Of a stretch of 64,000 bases of DNA, positions 54,301 to 62,184 are shown piece after piece. Position numbers and translations under genes: made by a program. The stretch spans positions 6,603 through 70,602 of the forward strand of contig JBMYRC010000005.1 of NCBI GenBank assembly GCA_049601975.1, given 5' to 3'. The DNA is from UBA6544 sp049601975 (GTDB taxonomy: Bacteria > Pseudomonadota > Alphaproteobacteria > UBA8366). Below the pieces are notes generated by a model that was not told where the DNA came from, searched no databases, and saw only the letters and a program-made list of their open reading frames with translations. The stretch's first letter is position 1; each line of letters starts with the position of its first letter.

Positions 54301-54675
54301 TTAGTCGGTATTTCGCTCCTGCGACAACTCAATCGGCGCGCCGTGCGGTGTCGCCAAGTAAGCGCGTCGCCATTCCTCTTTGCGCCGCGCCATATCGGAC
54401 ACGCCCAGCAATCCCTTACTTGCGACAAGCGTCTCCAACGCATTAAGCCAATGTCGATAATAGGTGTCACCGAGGTCTCGGTCGCCATCAGCCTGTGCAC
54501 GATCTATTTCGGACGCCAGGGTCGCCGCCCACTCAACCCACGTGAACACACCTGCCTCGTTCAACCGTACCGCCATCGCAAAGGCATGCGCTTCCCACGG
54601 CTCTCTGAAGACCGGCTCGCTGCCATCGCGCGGCATTCCCGCGAAGAGGTTTAAATCGGGGCCACGAGCGCTCAT
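54301..54675 (-). CDS. Nitrile hydratase accessory (activator) protein
   Basis: A 124-residue protein starting MSARGPDLNLFAGMPRDG. FREPWEAHAFAMAVRLNEAGVFTWVEWA mirrors the N-terminal helical part of nitrile hydratase beta subunits, as known for the accessory proteins that insert the metal into the alpha subunit of cobalt-type enzymes. Its ATG overlaps the TGA of the beta gene (ATGA), which decides the start over the longer reading to 54702. It is the last gene of the operon. Confidence 0.85.
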   Translation of the reverse strand: MSARGPDLNLFAGMPRDGSEPVFREPWEAHAFAMAVRLNEAGVFTWVEWAATLASEIDRAQADGDRDLGDTYYRHWLNALETLVASKGLLGVSDMARRKEEWRRAYLATPHGAPIELSQERNTD

Positions 54676-55334
54676 CACACCGACTCCAGATGCGACTCCC
54701 ACAAATCGACCCGCACCAGGTCCAGGGAATTACCGTTGGCGCCCCACAGCTCATCACCGCCGAATTGAACGCTATAGAGATGCTGTCCCTCTTTCGTGCC
54801 ATGCGCGTTTTTATCCGCGAAAATGTGGACACCGTGATCGAATTCAACCGTCCCGGTCTTCCCCCGCGCATATCGCGGCGCACGAGTATGGCCGTCCGGA
54901 TGGATATTCACGACACGGACACGGTCACCCGGACGAAACCGCGGCTCCAGCGGGATATCCAGGGTCGCCGGCCCGCCCTTGGTGAGCGCAGATTCCACAT
55001 TCTTCGCCGCTAAAATTCGCACGCCGTCGGTTTTACCGATCGGCGCTGCCGTGCGCAATTCTTCTTCACTCACAAGCCCGGCTTCGACGAGCAGCGTTTC
55101 CAATCCTGCCAGCCAGTTTTCGTAATATGTATTGCGAAGATAGTCGGCCGGATGCTGTCGCTCACGCGCGTGGCGTCCTTGATCGATATTCCATTTGCCG
55201 AGAAAGCCCGCCGCCAGATTAAGCGCGAAGGCCCGCCGTTCCCATTCTGCATGGAATACGGGCTCTTCATTCTCCGGCTCCGGATGGATGGCTCCGAGAC
55301 CGTGCATACCGCCCAAATCATGACCGCCATTCAT
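54675..55334 (-). CDS. nthB: Nitrile hydratase beta subunit
   Basis: A 219-residue beta subunit. The N-terminal MNGGHDLGGMHGLGAIHPEPE is the hallmark of the family, followed by FHAEWERRAFALNLAAG. The C-terminal SH3-like part shows FRPGDRVRVVNIHPDGHTRAPRYARGKTG and YSVQFGGDELWG. It pairs with the alpha subunit to hydrate nitriles to amides in the cytoplasm. Start and stop overlap both neighbours by a few bases, indicating balanced synthesis. Confidence 0.93.
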   Translation of the reverse strand: MNGGHDLGGMHGLGAIHPEPENEEPVFHAEWERRAFALNLAAGFLGKWNIDQGRHARERQHPADYLRNTYYENWLAGLETLLVEAGLVSEEELRTAAPIGKTDGVRILAAKNVESALTKGGPATLDIPLEPRFRPGDRVRVVNIHPDGHTRAPRYARGKTGTVEFDHGVHIFADKNAHGTKEGQHLYSVQFGGDELWGANGNSLDLVRVDLWESHLESV

Positions 55335-55963
55335 CAGCTTTCACCCGGCGCCGGCGGTGACACGATCTCAACACCAATCATCGAGTTGCGCGTCACCAAG
55401 GCCTCCAATCGATCCGCGGCCCAATCCTCCGTACCCTCCGGCCGTAGGGGCAACACAAGATAGCGCATCTCCGCGGTCGAGTCCCAAACGCGGACTTCCA
55501 TATCTTCCGGCAACTCGGTCCCAAACTCCCGTAACACGCCGCGCGGGTCCGCCACGACACGGGAGCGGTAAGGCGCGGCTTTGTACCAAACAGGGGGCAA
55601 TCCCAACACCGGCCACGGATAGCAAGAACACAAGGTGCAAACGACCACGTTATGGAGCGACGGCGTGTTCTCTACCGTCATCATGTGCTCGCCTTGGCGG
55701 CCGGTGAAACCAAAAGACGCGATCGCTTCCGTCGCATCTTCCAGAAGCCAAGCCTTATAGTCGGGCTCGGTCCAAGCTTTGGCGACGACCTTCGCGCCGT
55801 TGCGCGGCCCGACCTTATGCTCGTAGGTATCGATTAAGACATCGAGAGCCGCCGGATCGACCAATCCTTTTTCGACCAAAAGCGATTCGATTGCTTTGAC
55901 CCGCAACTCAAGATCGCTGGGGGGGTCGGTATGATCGCGATCGTGATCGTATGAATGCCCCAT
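55334..55963 (-). CDS. nthA: Nitrile hydratase alpha subunit (cobalt type)
   Basis: A 209-residue catalytic subunit. The metal-claw sequence VVCTLCSCY places C109, C112, S113 and C114. Thr between the first Cys and Leu is the mark of the non-corrin cobalt type, while the iron type has Ser. LCSCYPWPVLGLPPVWYKA and the following YRSRVVADPRGVLREFG are conserved. The substrate nitrile is unknown; the adjacent aldehyde dehydrogenase suggests an aldehyde/acid link. Thiocyanate hydrolase gamma is similar, but the gene order alpha-beta-activator speaks for nitrile hydratase. Confidence 0.92.
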   Translation of the reverse strand: MGHSYDHDRDHTDPPSDLELRVKAIESLLVEKGLVDPAALDVLIDTYEHKVGPRNGAKVVAKAWTEPDYKAWLLEDATEAIASFGFTGRQGEHMMTVENTPSLHNVVVCTLCSCYPWPVLGLPPVWYKAAPYRSRVVADPRGVLREFGTELPEDMEVRVWDSTAEMRYLVLPLRPEGTEDWAADRLEALVTRNSMIGVEIVSPPAPGES

Positions 55964-55972
55964 CCCTGCGTG

Positions 55973-57367
55973 CTACAATTCGTCGGAGCGCAGAACCATC
56001 ATCTTCTCGATCTGCATTTCATGCATGGAGTAAGGAATGCCTCCAACACCGTGACCCGACTGCCGTGCGCCGGCGAACGGCATCCAATCGACTCGGAAAG
56101 CCGTGTGCTCGTTGACCATTACCGCCGTCGCATCGATACGGTTATAGACACGCATCGCGGTGTCGATGTCCTTGGTCATGACCGCCGCCTGGAACGAGAC
56201 GGGAAGCGAGTTCGCCTTCTCGATGGCGTCATCGATATCGTCATAAGAATAGACGCAAATGACCGGCCCAAAAATTTCCATCGTCGAAACGTTGGCGTCC
56301 TCCGGCGGGTTCAAGAGGACCGTCGGCTTGTAGCAGCTTTCCGATATCCGCTCACCGCCTGTCAAGCATTTCGCACCGCCTGCAATTGCCGCCTGCACCC
56401 ATTCATCAACCCGGTCGACCTCAGCCGTACGAATCAACGGGCCCACTTCCGTGTCTCGGGATGTCGGATCGCCGACCTTCATCTTCGAACCCAGCTCAGC
56501 CAAGGTCACCGCTGCTTCCTCGGCGATCGAAGAGTGAGCGAAAATCCGTTGCACGGACACGCATACTTGACCGGCATGATAAAATCCGCCCTTGGCTAAA
56601 CGCGGCAACGCATCGTCGAGATCGGCGTCCGCCGCCAATATCACCGGGGCCGCACCGCCGTGCTCAAGTGCGCAGCGCGTACCGGGCGCCAGTTTGGAGC
56701 GCAACATCCAACCGACACGCGCCGACCCAATGAAACTGAAAAAGGCATTTCGCGGATCGGACACCAACGCGGTCGCCACTTCTAAGTCCTGCGGCACCAC
56801 GATCTGGCACCATTCTTTCGGCAGCCCGGCCTCGTATAGAATATTCACGAAAGCAAAGCAGGAGAGCGGCGTAATGTCCGCTGGTTTGACGATGACGGGG
56901 CAGCCGACCGCAATGGCCGGCGTGACCTGATGAACGATCAAATTAAACGGATGATTGAAAGCGCTGACAGCTACTACCGGCCCGATTGGCTCAAATTGTG
57001 TAAACGCAATACGTCCGGTCGACGACGGGTTTAGGCTCATCGGAATGACCCGCCCCCCTTCCGCCCGCAACACCTCGACGCAATTCTCAACGCCGTCTGC
57101 CGCCCGGTCAATTTCGACCAGTGAATCCATCAACGGCTTGCCGCCCTCACGCGCGGCTTCCAGCGCCAATTCCTCGCGGCGCTCCTTGATGATCTCCGCG
57201 GCTCGTTTCAAAATTTCGATGCGTCGGGGTTTCGATAGCCAGCCGTCGCGGTCGCGATAGAGCGCATGCGCCTTCGCCAGAGCATTCTCGACATCTTGCT
57301 GCGTTGCATTCGGCACAGATGAGATATCTGAACCGTCGAAAGGCGCTGTCACAGAAATATTAGTCAT
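55973..57367 (-). CDS. NAD(P)-dependent aldehyde dehydrogenase
   Basis: A 464-residue aldehyde dehydrogenase. The catalytic Cys is C279 in FYHAGQVCVSVQRI and the general base Glu is E245 in CALEHGGAAPV. FNHPFNLIVHQVTPAIAVGCPVIVKPA is the cofactor segment. GFYHAGQVC in place of the usual GQ-x-C context and ~464 aa length fit the succinate-semialdehyde/lactaldehyde-type branch. It is the first gene of the transcript that runs ten bases later into the nitrile hydratase genes, so it may process an aldehyde related to the nitrile or amide route. Confidence 0.92.
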   Translation of the reverse strand: MTNISVTAPFDGSDISSVPNATQQDVENALAKAHALYRDRDGWLSKPRRIEILKRAAEIIKERREELALEAAREGGKPLMDSLVEIDRAADGVENCVEVLRAEGGRVIPMSLNPSSTGRIAFTQFEPIGPVVAVSAFNHPFNLIVHQVTPAIAVGCPVIVKPADITPLSCFAFVNILYEAGLPKEWCQIVVPQDLEVATALVSDPRNAFFSFIGSARVGWMLRSKLAPGTRCALEHGGAAPVILAADADLDDALPRLAKGGFYHAGQVCVSVQRIFAHSSIAEEAAVTLAELGSKMKVGDPTSRDTEVGPLIRTAEVDRVDEWVQAAIAGGAKCLTGGERISESCYKPTVLLNPPEDANVSTMEIFGPVICVYSYDDIDDAIEKANSLPVSFQAAVMTKDIDTAMRVYNRIDATAVMVNEHTAFRVDWMPFAGARQSGHGVGGIPYSMHEMQIEKMMVLRSDEL

Positions 57368-57411
57368 GTTTTAAACCGCGTGATGTTGGAATTTTGTTCA
57401 CTATATCGTAG

Positions 57412-57437
57412 GGATCGTGACAATTGGTCGTATCCCT
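57412..57437. promoter_or_regulatory. Operator-like inverted repeat upstream of the aldehyde dehydrogenase gene
   Basis: Arms GGGAT and ATCCC flank a CAATTG centre within about 26 bases (near 57412-57437), between the divergent aldehyde dehydrogenase and ferredoxin-like genes. A dimeric repressor site is possible; only the ends and centre are symmetric. Confidence 0.25.
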
Positions 57438-57465
57438 GATGACAGGGTAGGCAGATTAACCTTAA

Positions 57466-57864
57466 TTGCCAATCGCGGAATTACGAATTGCAGACCCGTC
57501 GACCGGAAATGGGACAAGCGCATTGAGTGACGAGACACCTCCAAAGGCAAAACCGTGGTTGCGTGCCTGCGTGAATTTCCGTGCGGGCAACCGGCTGACG
57601 TCTTGCGGAGCCAAGAGAAGCCGAGAGATGGTCGCCGCCCTGGAGGCCGGCATCGCTTCACGCGGTCTTTCCTGGCAAATCGAGAAGGTACATTGCATGG
57701 GCAAATGTCATCTCGGGCCGACCATGCGCATTCTGCCCAATGGATCCTTCATCGTGGGCGCACGGGAGGCCGACGTCCCTCGAATACTCGACTTGCTGGA
57801 GAACAACGACCTGAACGGTCTCGCGAACACCTATCCTCTACCACCTCAGGACCCCAATGGCTGA
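57466..57864 (+). CDS. DUF1636-type thioredoxin-like [2Fe-2S] protein
   Basis: A protein of up to 132 residues with four cysteines in the thioredoxin-fold ferredoxin spacing: C34 and C46 in ACVNFRAGNRLTSCG and C75/C79 in HCMGKCHLGPTMR. The C-terminal part, MRILPNGSFIVGAREADVPRIL, fits the DUF1636 family. The first ~20 residues look unlike coding sequence; a TTG near 57523 (LSDETPPKAK) could be the true start. Function is presumably electron transfer, partner unknown. Its end overlaps the start of the next gene by eight bases. Confidence 0.75.
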   Translation: MPIAELRIADPSTGNGTSALSDETPPKAKPWLRACVNFRAGNRLTSCGAKRSREMVAALEAGIASRGLSWQIEKVHCMGKCHLGPTMRILPNGSFIVGAREADVPRILDLLENNDLNGLANTYPLPPQDPNG

Positions 57865-58576
57865 TCCCATTTGCCTCGATACCTTTGAAGGCGCATCAGT
57901 CCTCCTTCGGAGAACGAATCGCAAGAAATCGATCTCCCTCTCAATTCGAGATGGCGGCATCGTGATCTTAGCCCCAAAGCGGGTTACGGATCGTGAAGTA
58001 TACGATCTCATGGTTAAAAAGGCTCCATGGATTCTTTCCAAGTTGGCTAAACAAGCGACGTTACCGCATATCGCCGAACGGAAATTCATAGACGGCGACA
58101 TATTTTTATTTCTTGGCGAAGCATATCCGCTGCGCGTCATGGACGGCCCCAAAGCCAAAGCGGAACTCGAAGAAGGGGTGTTCATAGTCCAAGCCCGACG
58201 CGCCCATATTCAAGAGCGTCGCGCGCGGAGTGTTCGTGCGGCATTTTTACGTTGGTACAAAGAAGAAGCGGAAACCCTATTCACGGACCGGACGAGTTAC
58301 TACGCCGATCGGATGGGGGCTGCGCCGGGGCGCATCTTGTTCCGCGACTACAAAAGCATGTGGGGCAAATGCACGGTCCAGAGAGAGATTACCTATAACT
58401 GGAAACTGGTAATGGCACCGCCACGAATCGTCGACTATGTGATCGTCCACGAATTAGCGCATCTGCATCATTTAAATCATTCGCGGGATTTTTGGAATTG
58501 TGTGGAGAAAGTGATCCCCGACCACAAGGCCCGGCGCAAATGGCTGAAGGATCACGGCCAAACTCTGACGATTTAG
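57857..58576 (+). CDS. YgjP/SprT-like zinc metalloprotease (DUF45)
   Basis: A 239-residue protein of the YgjP-like metallopeptidase family. IVHELAHLHHLNHSRDFW near residue 197 is the gluzincin-like HExxH motif with the third ligand His a few residues on. SMWGKCTVQREITYNWKLVMAP just before it is the conserved family signature. Such proteins are cytoplasmic, with unknown substrates. The overlap with the ferredoxin-like gene suggests co-expression. Confidence 0.9.
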   Translation: MADPICLDTFEGASVLLRRTNRKKSISLSIRDGGIVILAPKRVTDREVYDLMVKKAPWILSKLAKQATLPHIAERKFIDGDIFLFLGEAYPLRVMDGPKAKAELEEGVFIVQARRAHIQERRARSVRAAFLRWYKEEAETLFTDRTSYYADRMGAAPGRILFRDYKSMWGKCTVQREITYNWKLVMAPPRIVDYVIVHELAHLHHLNHSRDFWNCVEKVIPDHKARRKWLKDHGQTLTI

Positions 58577-58761
58577 TTCGACGTCAGATCAGGTAACCCA
58601 TGGCCTGTTTCGATGAGATTCGATCCAACCCCAATCCAAAGTCATCATTCTCTCCAGATAAATAATAAAATTCGAGAAACGCCAGATATTGTCTGCGGGT
58701 CGCTGGTGGAAGGAAGCGAATCGGGTTAAACATTAGGCTTCGCAAAAAGGGAGATTTAACC

Positions 58762-59208
58762 ATGGTCAATGTTGGTGATCAGGCCCCTGCCTTCAGCATA
58801 CCGAACCAATCGGGCGACGCTATTTCGCTCGACAATCTTTCGGGTAAATACGTTTTGATCTGGTGGTATCCGAAAGCCGATACCCCCGGTTGAACCATCG
58901 AAGGCAACGGGTTCCGTGATAGAATCCAAGATTTCGAGAGTAAGAACGCGGTGATTCTCGGCTGTAGTATGGACAGCCCCGAGGATAACCGCGCGTTTAA
59001 GGAAAAATTCGATTTTCCTTATGACTTGTTAAGCGACACGGACAAATCGATGTCCATCGCTTACGGCGCCGCCGAAGCGGATTCGCCACGACCGGCCCGT
59101 ATCTCGGTCCTTGTCGGGCCGGACGGCAAAGTCGCGGCAGTGTATCCAAAAGTGACCCCGGCCGATCATCCGGACGAGGTCTTGGCGACGCTGAATAGCC
59201 TCGGCTAA
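58762..59208 (+). CDS. Selenocysteine-containing peroxiredoxin (BCP/PrxQ-like), Sec44
   Basis: One frame from ATG 58762 (GGGAG eight bases upstream) to TAA 59206-59208 encodes 148 residues, interrupted only by TGA at 58891-58893. Translated as Sec the site reads ADTPGUTIEGNGFRD, exactly where peroxiredoxins of the BCP/PrxQ group have TPGCTxE with the peroxidatic Cys. N-terminal NVGDQAPAFSIPNQ and C-terminal ARISVLVGPDGKVAAVYPKV are normal for the family. Sec44 would attack peroxides; the resolving Cys usually five residues later is Gly/Asn here, so reduction must use C67 (ILGCSMDS) or an external thiol. A SECIS-like hairpin follows the UGA and a strong terminator follows the gene. Sequence upstream of the TGA is as family-like as that downstream, arguing against decay. 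Confidence 0.9.
58891..58920 (+). promoter_or_regulatory. Putative bacterial SECIS element behind UGA44
   Basis: The UGA (58891-58893) is followed 17 bases later by a loop GTT (58911-58913) closed by ACGG (58907-58910) and CCGT (58914-58917). A G as first loop base and a loop 16-37 bases behind UGA agree with the described bacterial SECIS consensus recognised by SelB. ATC/GAT can close the lower part with a bulge. A competing pairing, GAACC with GGTTC, exists, so the fold needs calculation. Confidence 0.6.
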
Positions 59209-59218
59209 GAGTGTATCA

Positions 59219-59248
59219 ACCGGGTCGCGGAAGCGACCCGGTTTTTTT
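59219..59248 (+). terminator. Rho-independent terminator of the selenoprotein gene
   Basis: ACCGGGTCGC (59219-59228) pairs perfectly with GCGACCCGGT (59233-59242) around a GGAA tetraloop and is followed by seven T. It lies eleven bases past the peroxiredoxin stop and closes that transcription unit. Confidence 0.93.
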
Positions 59249-59294
59249 CATCCTGCCTTAAATTCGAATTGGGAAGACAAAAACTTTTCGGAAA

Positions 59295-60224
59295 CTAGGA
59301 CAGATAATCCGCCAGGGCGCTATGTGTTGCCTCGCGGGATTTTTTATCGTGCGTCACAACCTGAATCCGCAAATCTGTGGCACCCGCCTTCGCGTATTCC
59401 GCCAGTCCATCGAGAACTTGCTGCCAGCTGCCAATCAAGTGCAGGTCCGACGCATCATCAAGACCTTCATGCTTGGTGGCCTCGGTATAGGATGGGATGG
59501 CCTGATAATGTGCGGATATCTCTCGTGCGAGGGCTTTTGCTCCTGCAAAATCATCGGTGACGCAGACCCGCACCAACGCCATGACGCGCGGTTTAGTATC
59601 ACGATTGACGCTCTCAGCACCCGCTTGAAGGTGTGGCAGAATATAAGTCGATATGGTCCGAGGTCCGCATTGACCGAGAGTCGTTCCCTGCAACCGGCTA
59701 CCGGCAAAGCGCAACATTAGCGGACCGAGTGCTGCCAATAAGATCGGTGTTCCTTTTGCTTCGATTGCGAGCTCTGCATGTGCGGAAATCTGCTCGCCGT
59801 CCGTATCCGCCGGCTCACCGCCGAGCAACGGCTCCAACGCCGCCAAGAACTCTCGCGTGTAGGAGAATGGTTTGTCCCACTTTAGGCCAAGCACCCCTTC
59901 GACATGGCGCCTGGAAGCAGTTCCAACACCAAGGGTAAAGCGCCCCTCCAAGGCGCTCTGAGCGGTCCGCACCAGCTGGCCGAGGCCAACCGGATGACGG
60001 CCATATAGTGGCACGACCGATGTGCCCATTTCTGCAAGGCCCGGAAAATCACCGCCGATGCACGCTAGCGCCACAACGGGATCGATTCCCGTTGCGTGGG
60101 AGATCCACAAACTGTCGAAACTCGCATTTTCGGCAAATTTAGCAGCGTTGCGCGCATCCTCAATTGATGCAAGCGCCGAGCCCCCAGCATAGCCCCAATG
60201 AATCCCAAAGCGGTCGTTCGCCAT
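59295..60224 (-). CDS. LLM class flavin-dependent oxidoreductase
   Basis: A 309-residue luciferase-like monooxygenase/F420- or FMN-dependent barrel protein. The start at 60224 (MANDRFGIHWGYAGG) has AGGGGA at good spacing; the longer reading to 60305 is rejected. NASFDSLWISHATGIDPVVALACIGGDFPGLAEMGTSVVPLYGRHPV and LEGRFTLGVGTASRRHVEGVLG are family segments for the flavin pocket. Whether FMNH2 or F420 is used, and on which substrate, is not readable. It is convergent with the peroxiredoxin gene. Confidence 0.87.
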   Translation of the reverse strand: MANDRFGIHWGYAGGSALASIEDARNAAKFAENASFDSLWISHATGIDPVVALACIGGDFPGLAEMGTSVVPLYGRHPVGLGQLVRTAQSALEGRFTLGVGTASRRHVEGVLGLKWDKPFSYTREFLAALEPLLGGEPADTDGEQISAHAELAIEAKGTPILLAALGPLMLRFAGSRLQGTTLGQCGPRTISTYILPHLQAGAESVNRDTKPRVMALVRVCVTDDFAGAKALAREISAHYQAIPSYTEATKHEGLDDASDLHLIGSWQQVLDGLAEYAKAGATDLRIQVVTHDKKSREATHSALADYLS

Positions 60225-60324
60225 TGATCTGTCCCCTACCGTTAAGCCGGACGGTCCATCTTGAAACCTTTGGAAATTATTCCAACGTGACGGACTTTTT
60301 TCCAAAGGATGGGTCTGTCACGAT

Positions 60325-61151
60325 CTAAACTCCTGTCTTCAGAGTTTTTTTTGATCCATCGTGCTTGGATACGAAAGACCCTAGCAGACTTTGGGTGATA
60401 TTTCCCTCGATTAGATCATAGCCCATCGACTTCATGGATACATCCCGATAATCCAATGAATCCCCAACAATGGGATATTTGAAAATGATATCAATAACAT
60501 GCTCATGCGTATCAGGATCAAGGTACACCGTTAGTCGATCCACTACCCTTTCGAGGTAGTCTTTGCGATCCTCTGGTGATATGTGGTCAACGTCATCATA
60601 CATCTCATTAAACTTGCCGACCCAATCTATCCACCGTTTCTGATTAACTGTTTCTTGGATGTGTAACTTAATCTGTTCCAAGTCACCCTTTGCAGAATCC
60701 AATTTATTCCAAAGGTTCTTCTTTACCGGGCGATATAGTTTTTCATCCATGCGTTCTAGCAAACAGTCTGTCTCGATCTTTGCGATGGATTCTTCAATTC
60801 GTTGGATGCCGGTCTTAATCCTTTCTCTACCTTCCTTTGATTTCTGATATCCGACTTATATTCTAACTTAGCGTGATCCTTATTTTTTAGGAGTTCCGTC
60901 TTCACACGCTTCTTGAGGATACTAGATTTTGACACGGTGGATTTCACACGTTCCCAAACCGCAGAGTCGGTCGCAGGGATATTAAGCGATTTGCGCATCG
61001 AACATCCTCGACCCCTCACCCATTTTTAACGTCCCTCGGTTGATCTTTGACCCAAGTCCGTTCTCTCTCTGGACAGTAATAGTAGTGTTGACACACCTTT
61101 TTGTTGGTCCGACCACCAATCAGCCTACCGCAATCGCCTCACACCATGAGG
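60325..61151 (-). pseudogene. 3' remnant of a serine recombinase (zinc ribbon and coiled coil)
   Basis: Only the C-terminal half of a large resolvase-family recombinase remains. Reading the minus strand: HDLMV, TGA at 61139-61141, GDCGRLIGGRTNKKV and HYYYCPERER (zinc ribbon), a frame change near 61012, then SLNIPATDSAVWERVKSTVSK, a second frame change near 60830 (one base missing), then RIEESIAKIETDCLLERMDEKLY (coiled coil) and YLERVVDRLTVYLDPDTHEHVIDIIFKYPIVGD. The catalytic N-terminal domain is absent; the left part runs straight into a Sel1 fragment. It marks a former mobile or genomic-island boundary. Confidence 0.8.
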
Positions 61152-61609
61152 TCATGGAGTGTAAGCTGCAGTTACTCGTGGAACGCCATTTCCTTCGGAG
61201 TACATCAGACCCAAATTGTACTTGGCATTGGCAAACCCCTGTTCAGCAGCAAGTTTGTAATACTTCACCGCAGTCTTATGGTTGTTCGGAACACCTTGTC
61301 CAAAGCAGTAAATCTCTCCAAGATTGTACTGCGCATTGGCATTAACCTTTTTGGCAGCAAGTCTATACCACTTTGCGGCAGTCCTTTGGTTCCTCATAAC
61401 CCCCTTTTTCCGCTTTCGTACACTACACCCAGTTCGTTTTGGGCAGAGGCATCCCCATGTTCCGCATGAGGTTTCCATTCACGCAGAGCAGTTGCCTAAT
61501 CACCACTATCGTATGCGGTTAGACCCTTTTGGAAATCAGACCCTCTCACCTCAGCGGTGCAAAGAAGCATGGCAAGGGTCAGGCAGATGATGTCAGGTAG
61601 AGTTCTCAT
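61152..61609 (-). pseudogene. Broken Sel1-repeat protein gene with signal peptide
   Basis: ATG 61609 begins a signal-peptide-like MRTLPDIICLTLAMLLCTAE, then GSDFQKGLTAYDSGD and TAG at 61496-61498 (codon 38, where Tyr is usual), then ATALREWKPHAEHGDASAQNELG. The frame changes at a C5-T5 homopolymer (61400-61409), after which three Sel1 motifs follow (TAAKWYRLAAKKVNANAQYNLGEIY; TAVKYYKLAAEQGFANAKYNLGLMYSEGNGV). It then fuses to the recombinase remnant. Sel1 proteins are helical protein-interaction modules, here meant for the periplasm. Confidence 0.8.
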
Positions 61610-61650
61610 ATAAATGAGTTTAGTGGATTTTGAGTGTGTGGGTAGAGAAC
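61610..61650 (-). repeat. Island leader repeat, copy A
   Basis: Immediately upstream of the broken Sel1 ATG. Shares the block TTTAGTGG-ATTTTGAGTG-TGTGGGTAGAG (plus-strand sense) with copies B and C, with the start codon at the same distance as in copy B. Confidence 0.75.
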
Positions 61651-61656
61651 CAGACA

Positions 61657-61938
61657 CTATTCAACCTTACTGACTACAAACCCAGATGCACCCTTACCCT
61701 TCGACCGTTTGATAATGTATCCCTTGCTGCCCAAACGGAATGCGTTGTCATGCACCAACGAGGATAGGGCAACTTTGATTTTCTCAGCAACAGGATCAAT
61801 CTGAACCGTGTTCTCTTTGGTCTGCGTCTTCATCCATTTTGCGAATGCATTATCTGCGATTTCATTTCCCAGACTTTTACGAAGAGCGTTTAATTTACGG
61901 GTTTGACCTTTCGTTAGAGTATTTTCGTTGATTACCAT
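61657..61938 (-). CDS. Small hypothetical protein
   Basis: An intact 93-residue basic ORF starting MVINENTLTKGQTRKLNALRKSLG. The C-terminal segment GSKGYIIKRSKGKGASGFVVSKVE looks like a small beta-hairpin-rich tail, and the first half is helical (NEIADNAFAKWMKTQ). I do not recognise a family. Codon use is more A/T-rich than in the main chromosome part, in keeping with the island. No strong ribosome site is seen. Confidence 0.55.
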   Translation of the reverse strand: MVINENTLTKGQTRKLNALRKSLGNEIADNAFAKWMKTQTKENTVQIDPVAEKIKVALSSLVHDNAFRLGSKGYIIKRSKGKGASGFVVSKVE

Positions 61939-61980
61939 GATCTTTGATAAACCTTTTGTTTGTTATTTAGGAGATTTGAG

Positions 61981-62055
61981 ATGCGGTTATATACAAGCGA
62001 GCACTGCATGGATAGACCCATCGAATATTGTTATTGGGATGAAGTGTATAGATAA
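61981..62055 (+). CDS. Possible 24-residue micro-ORF
   Basis: AGGAG at 61969-61973 stands seven bases before ATG 61981; the frame encodes MRLYTSEHCMDRPIEYCYWD plus four residues and ends with TAA. The ribosome site is the only support. It could be a leader peptide or the stump of a lost gene. The rest of 61939-62184 shows nothing I recognise. Confidence 0.3.
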   Translation: MRLYTSEHCMDRPIEYCYWDEVYR

Positions 62056-62184
62056 TTATCCGTCATCCTCTGAAACCCTATCCTTCCTCTTTAAGGTTTG
62101 ATTTATGCTCAGTTCAGGCATATCGGCGGTTCTGGTCTTATCTTGATTAAGATGGCAGGTGGGTTTTAAAACCGAGGTCTTTAG

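Noticed and set aside
58584..58733. Minus-strand ORF of 49-61 codons beginning MFNPIRFLPPATRRQYLAF
   Set aside because: No ribosome site, lies in the gap before the selenoprotein gene and overlaps its ribosome site; composition is not convincing, though a tiny gene cannot be excluded.
61139..61141. UGA in place of the first zinc-ribbon Cys of the serine recombinase (reads V-stop-GDCG), a possible second selenoprotein
   Set aside because: The gene is truncated and carries two further frameshifts, zinc ribbons are not known Sec sites, and no SECIS-like hairpin was evident; decay is the simpler view.
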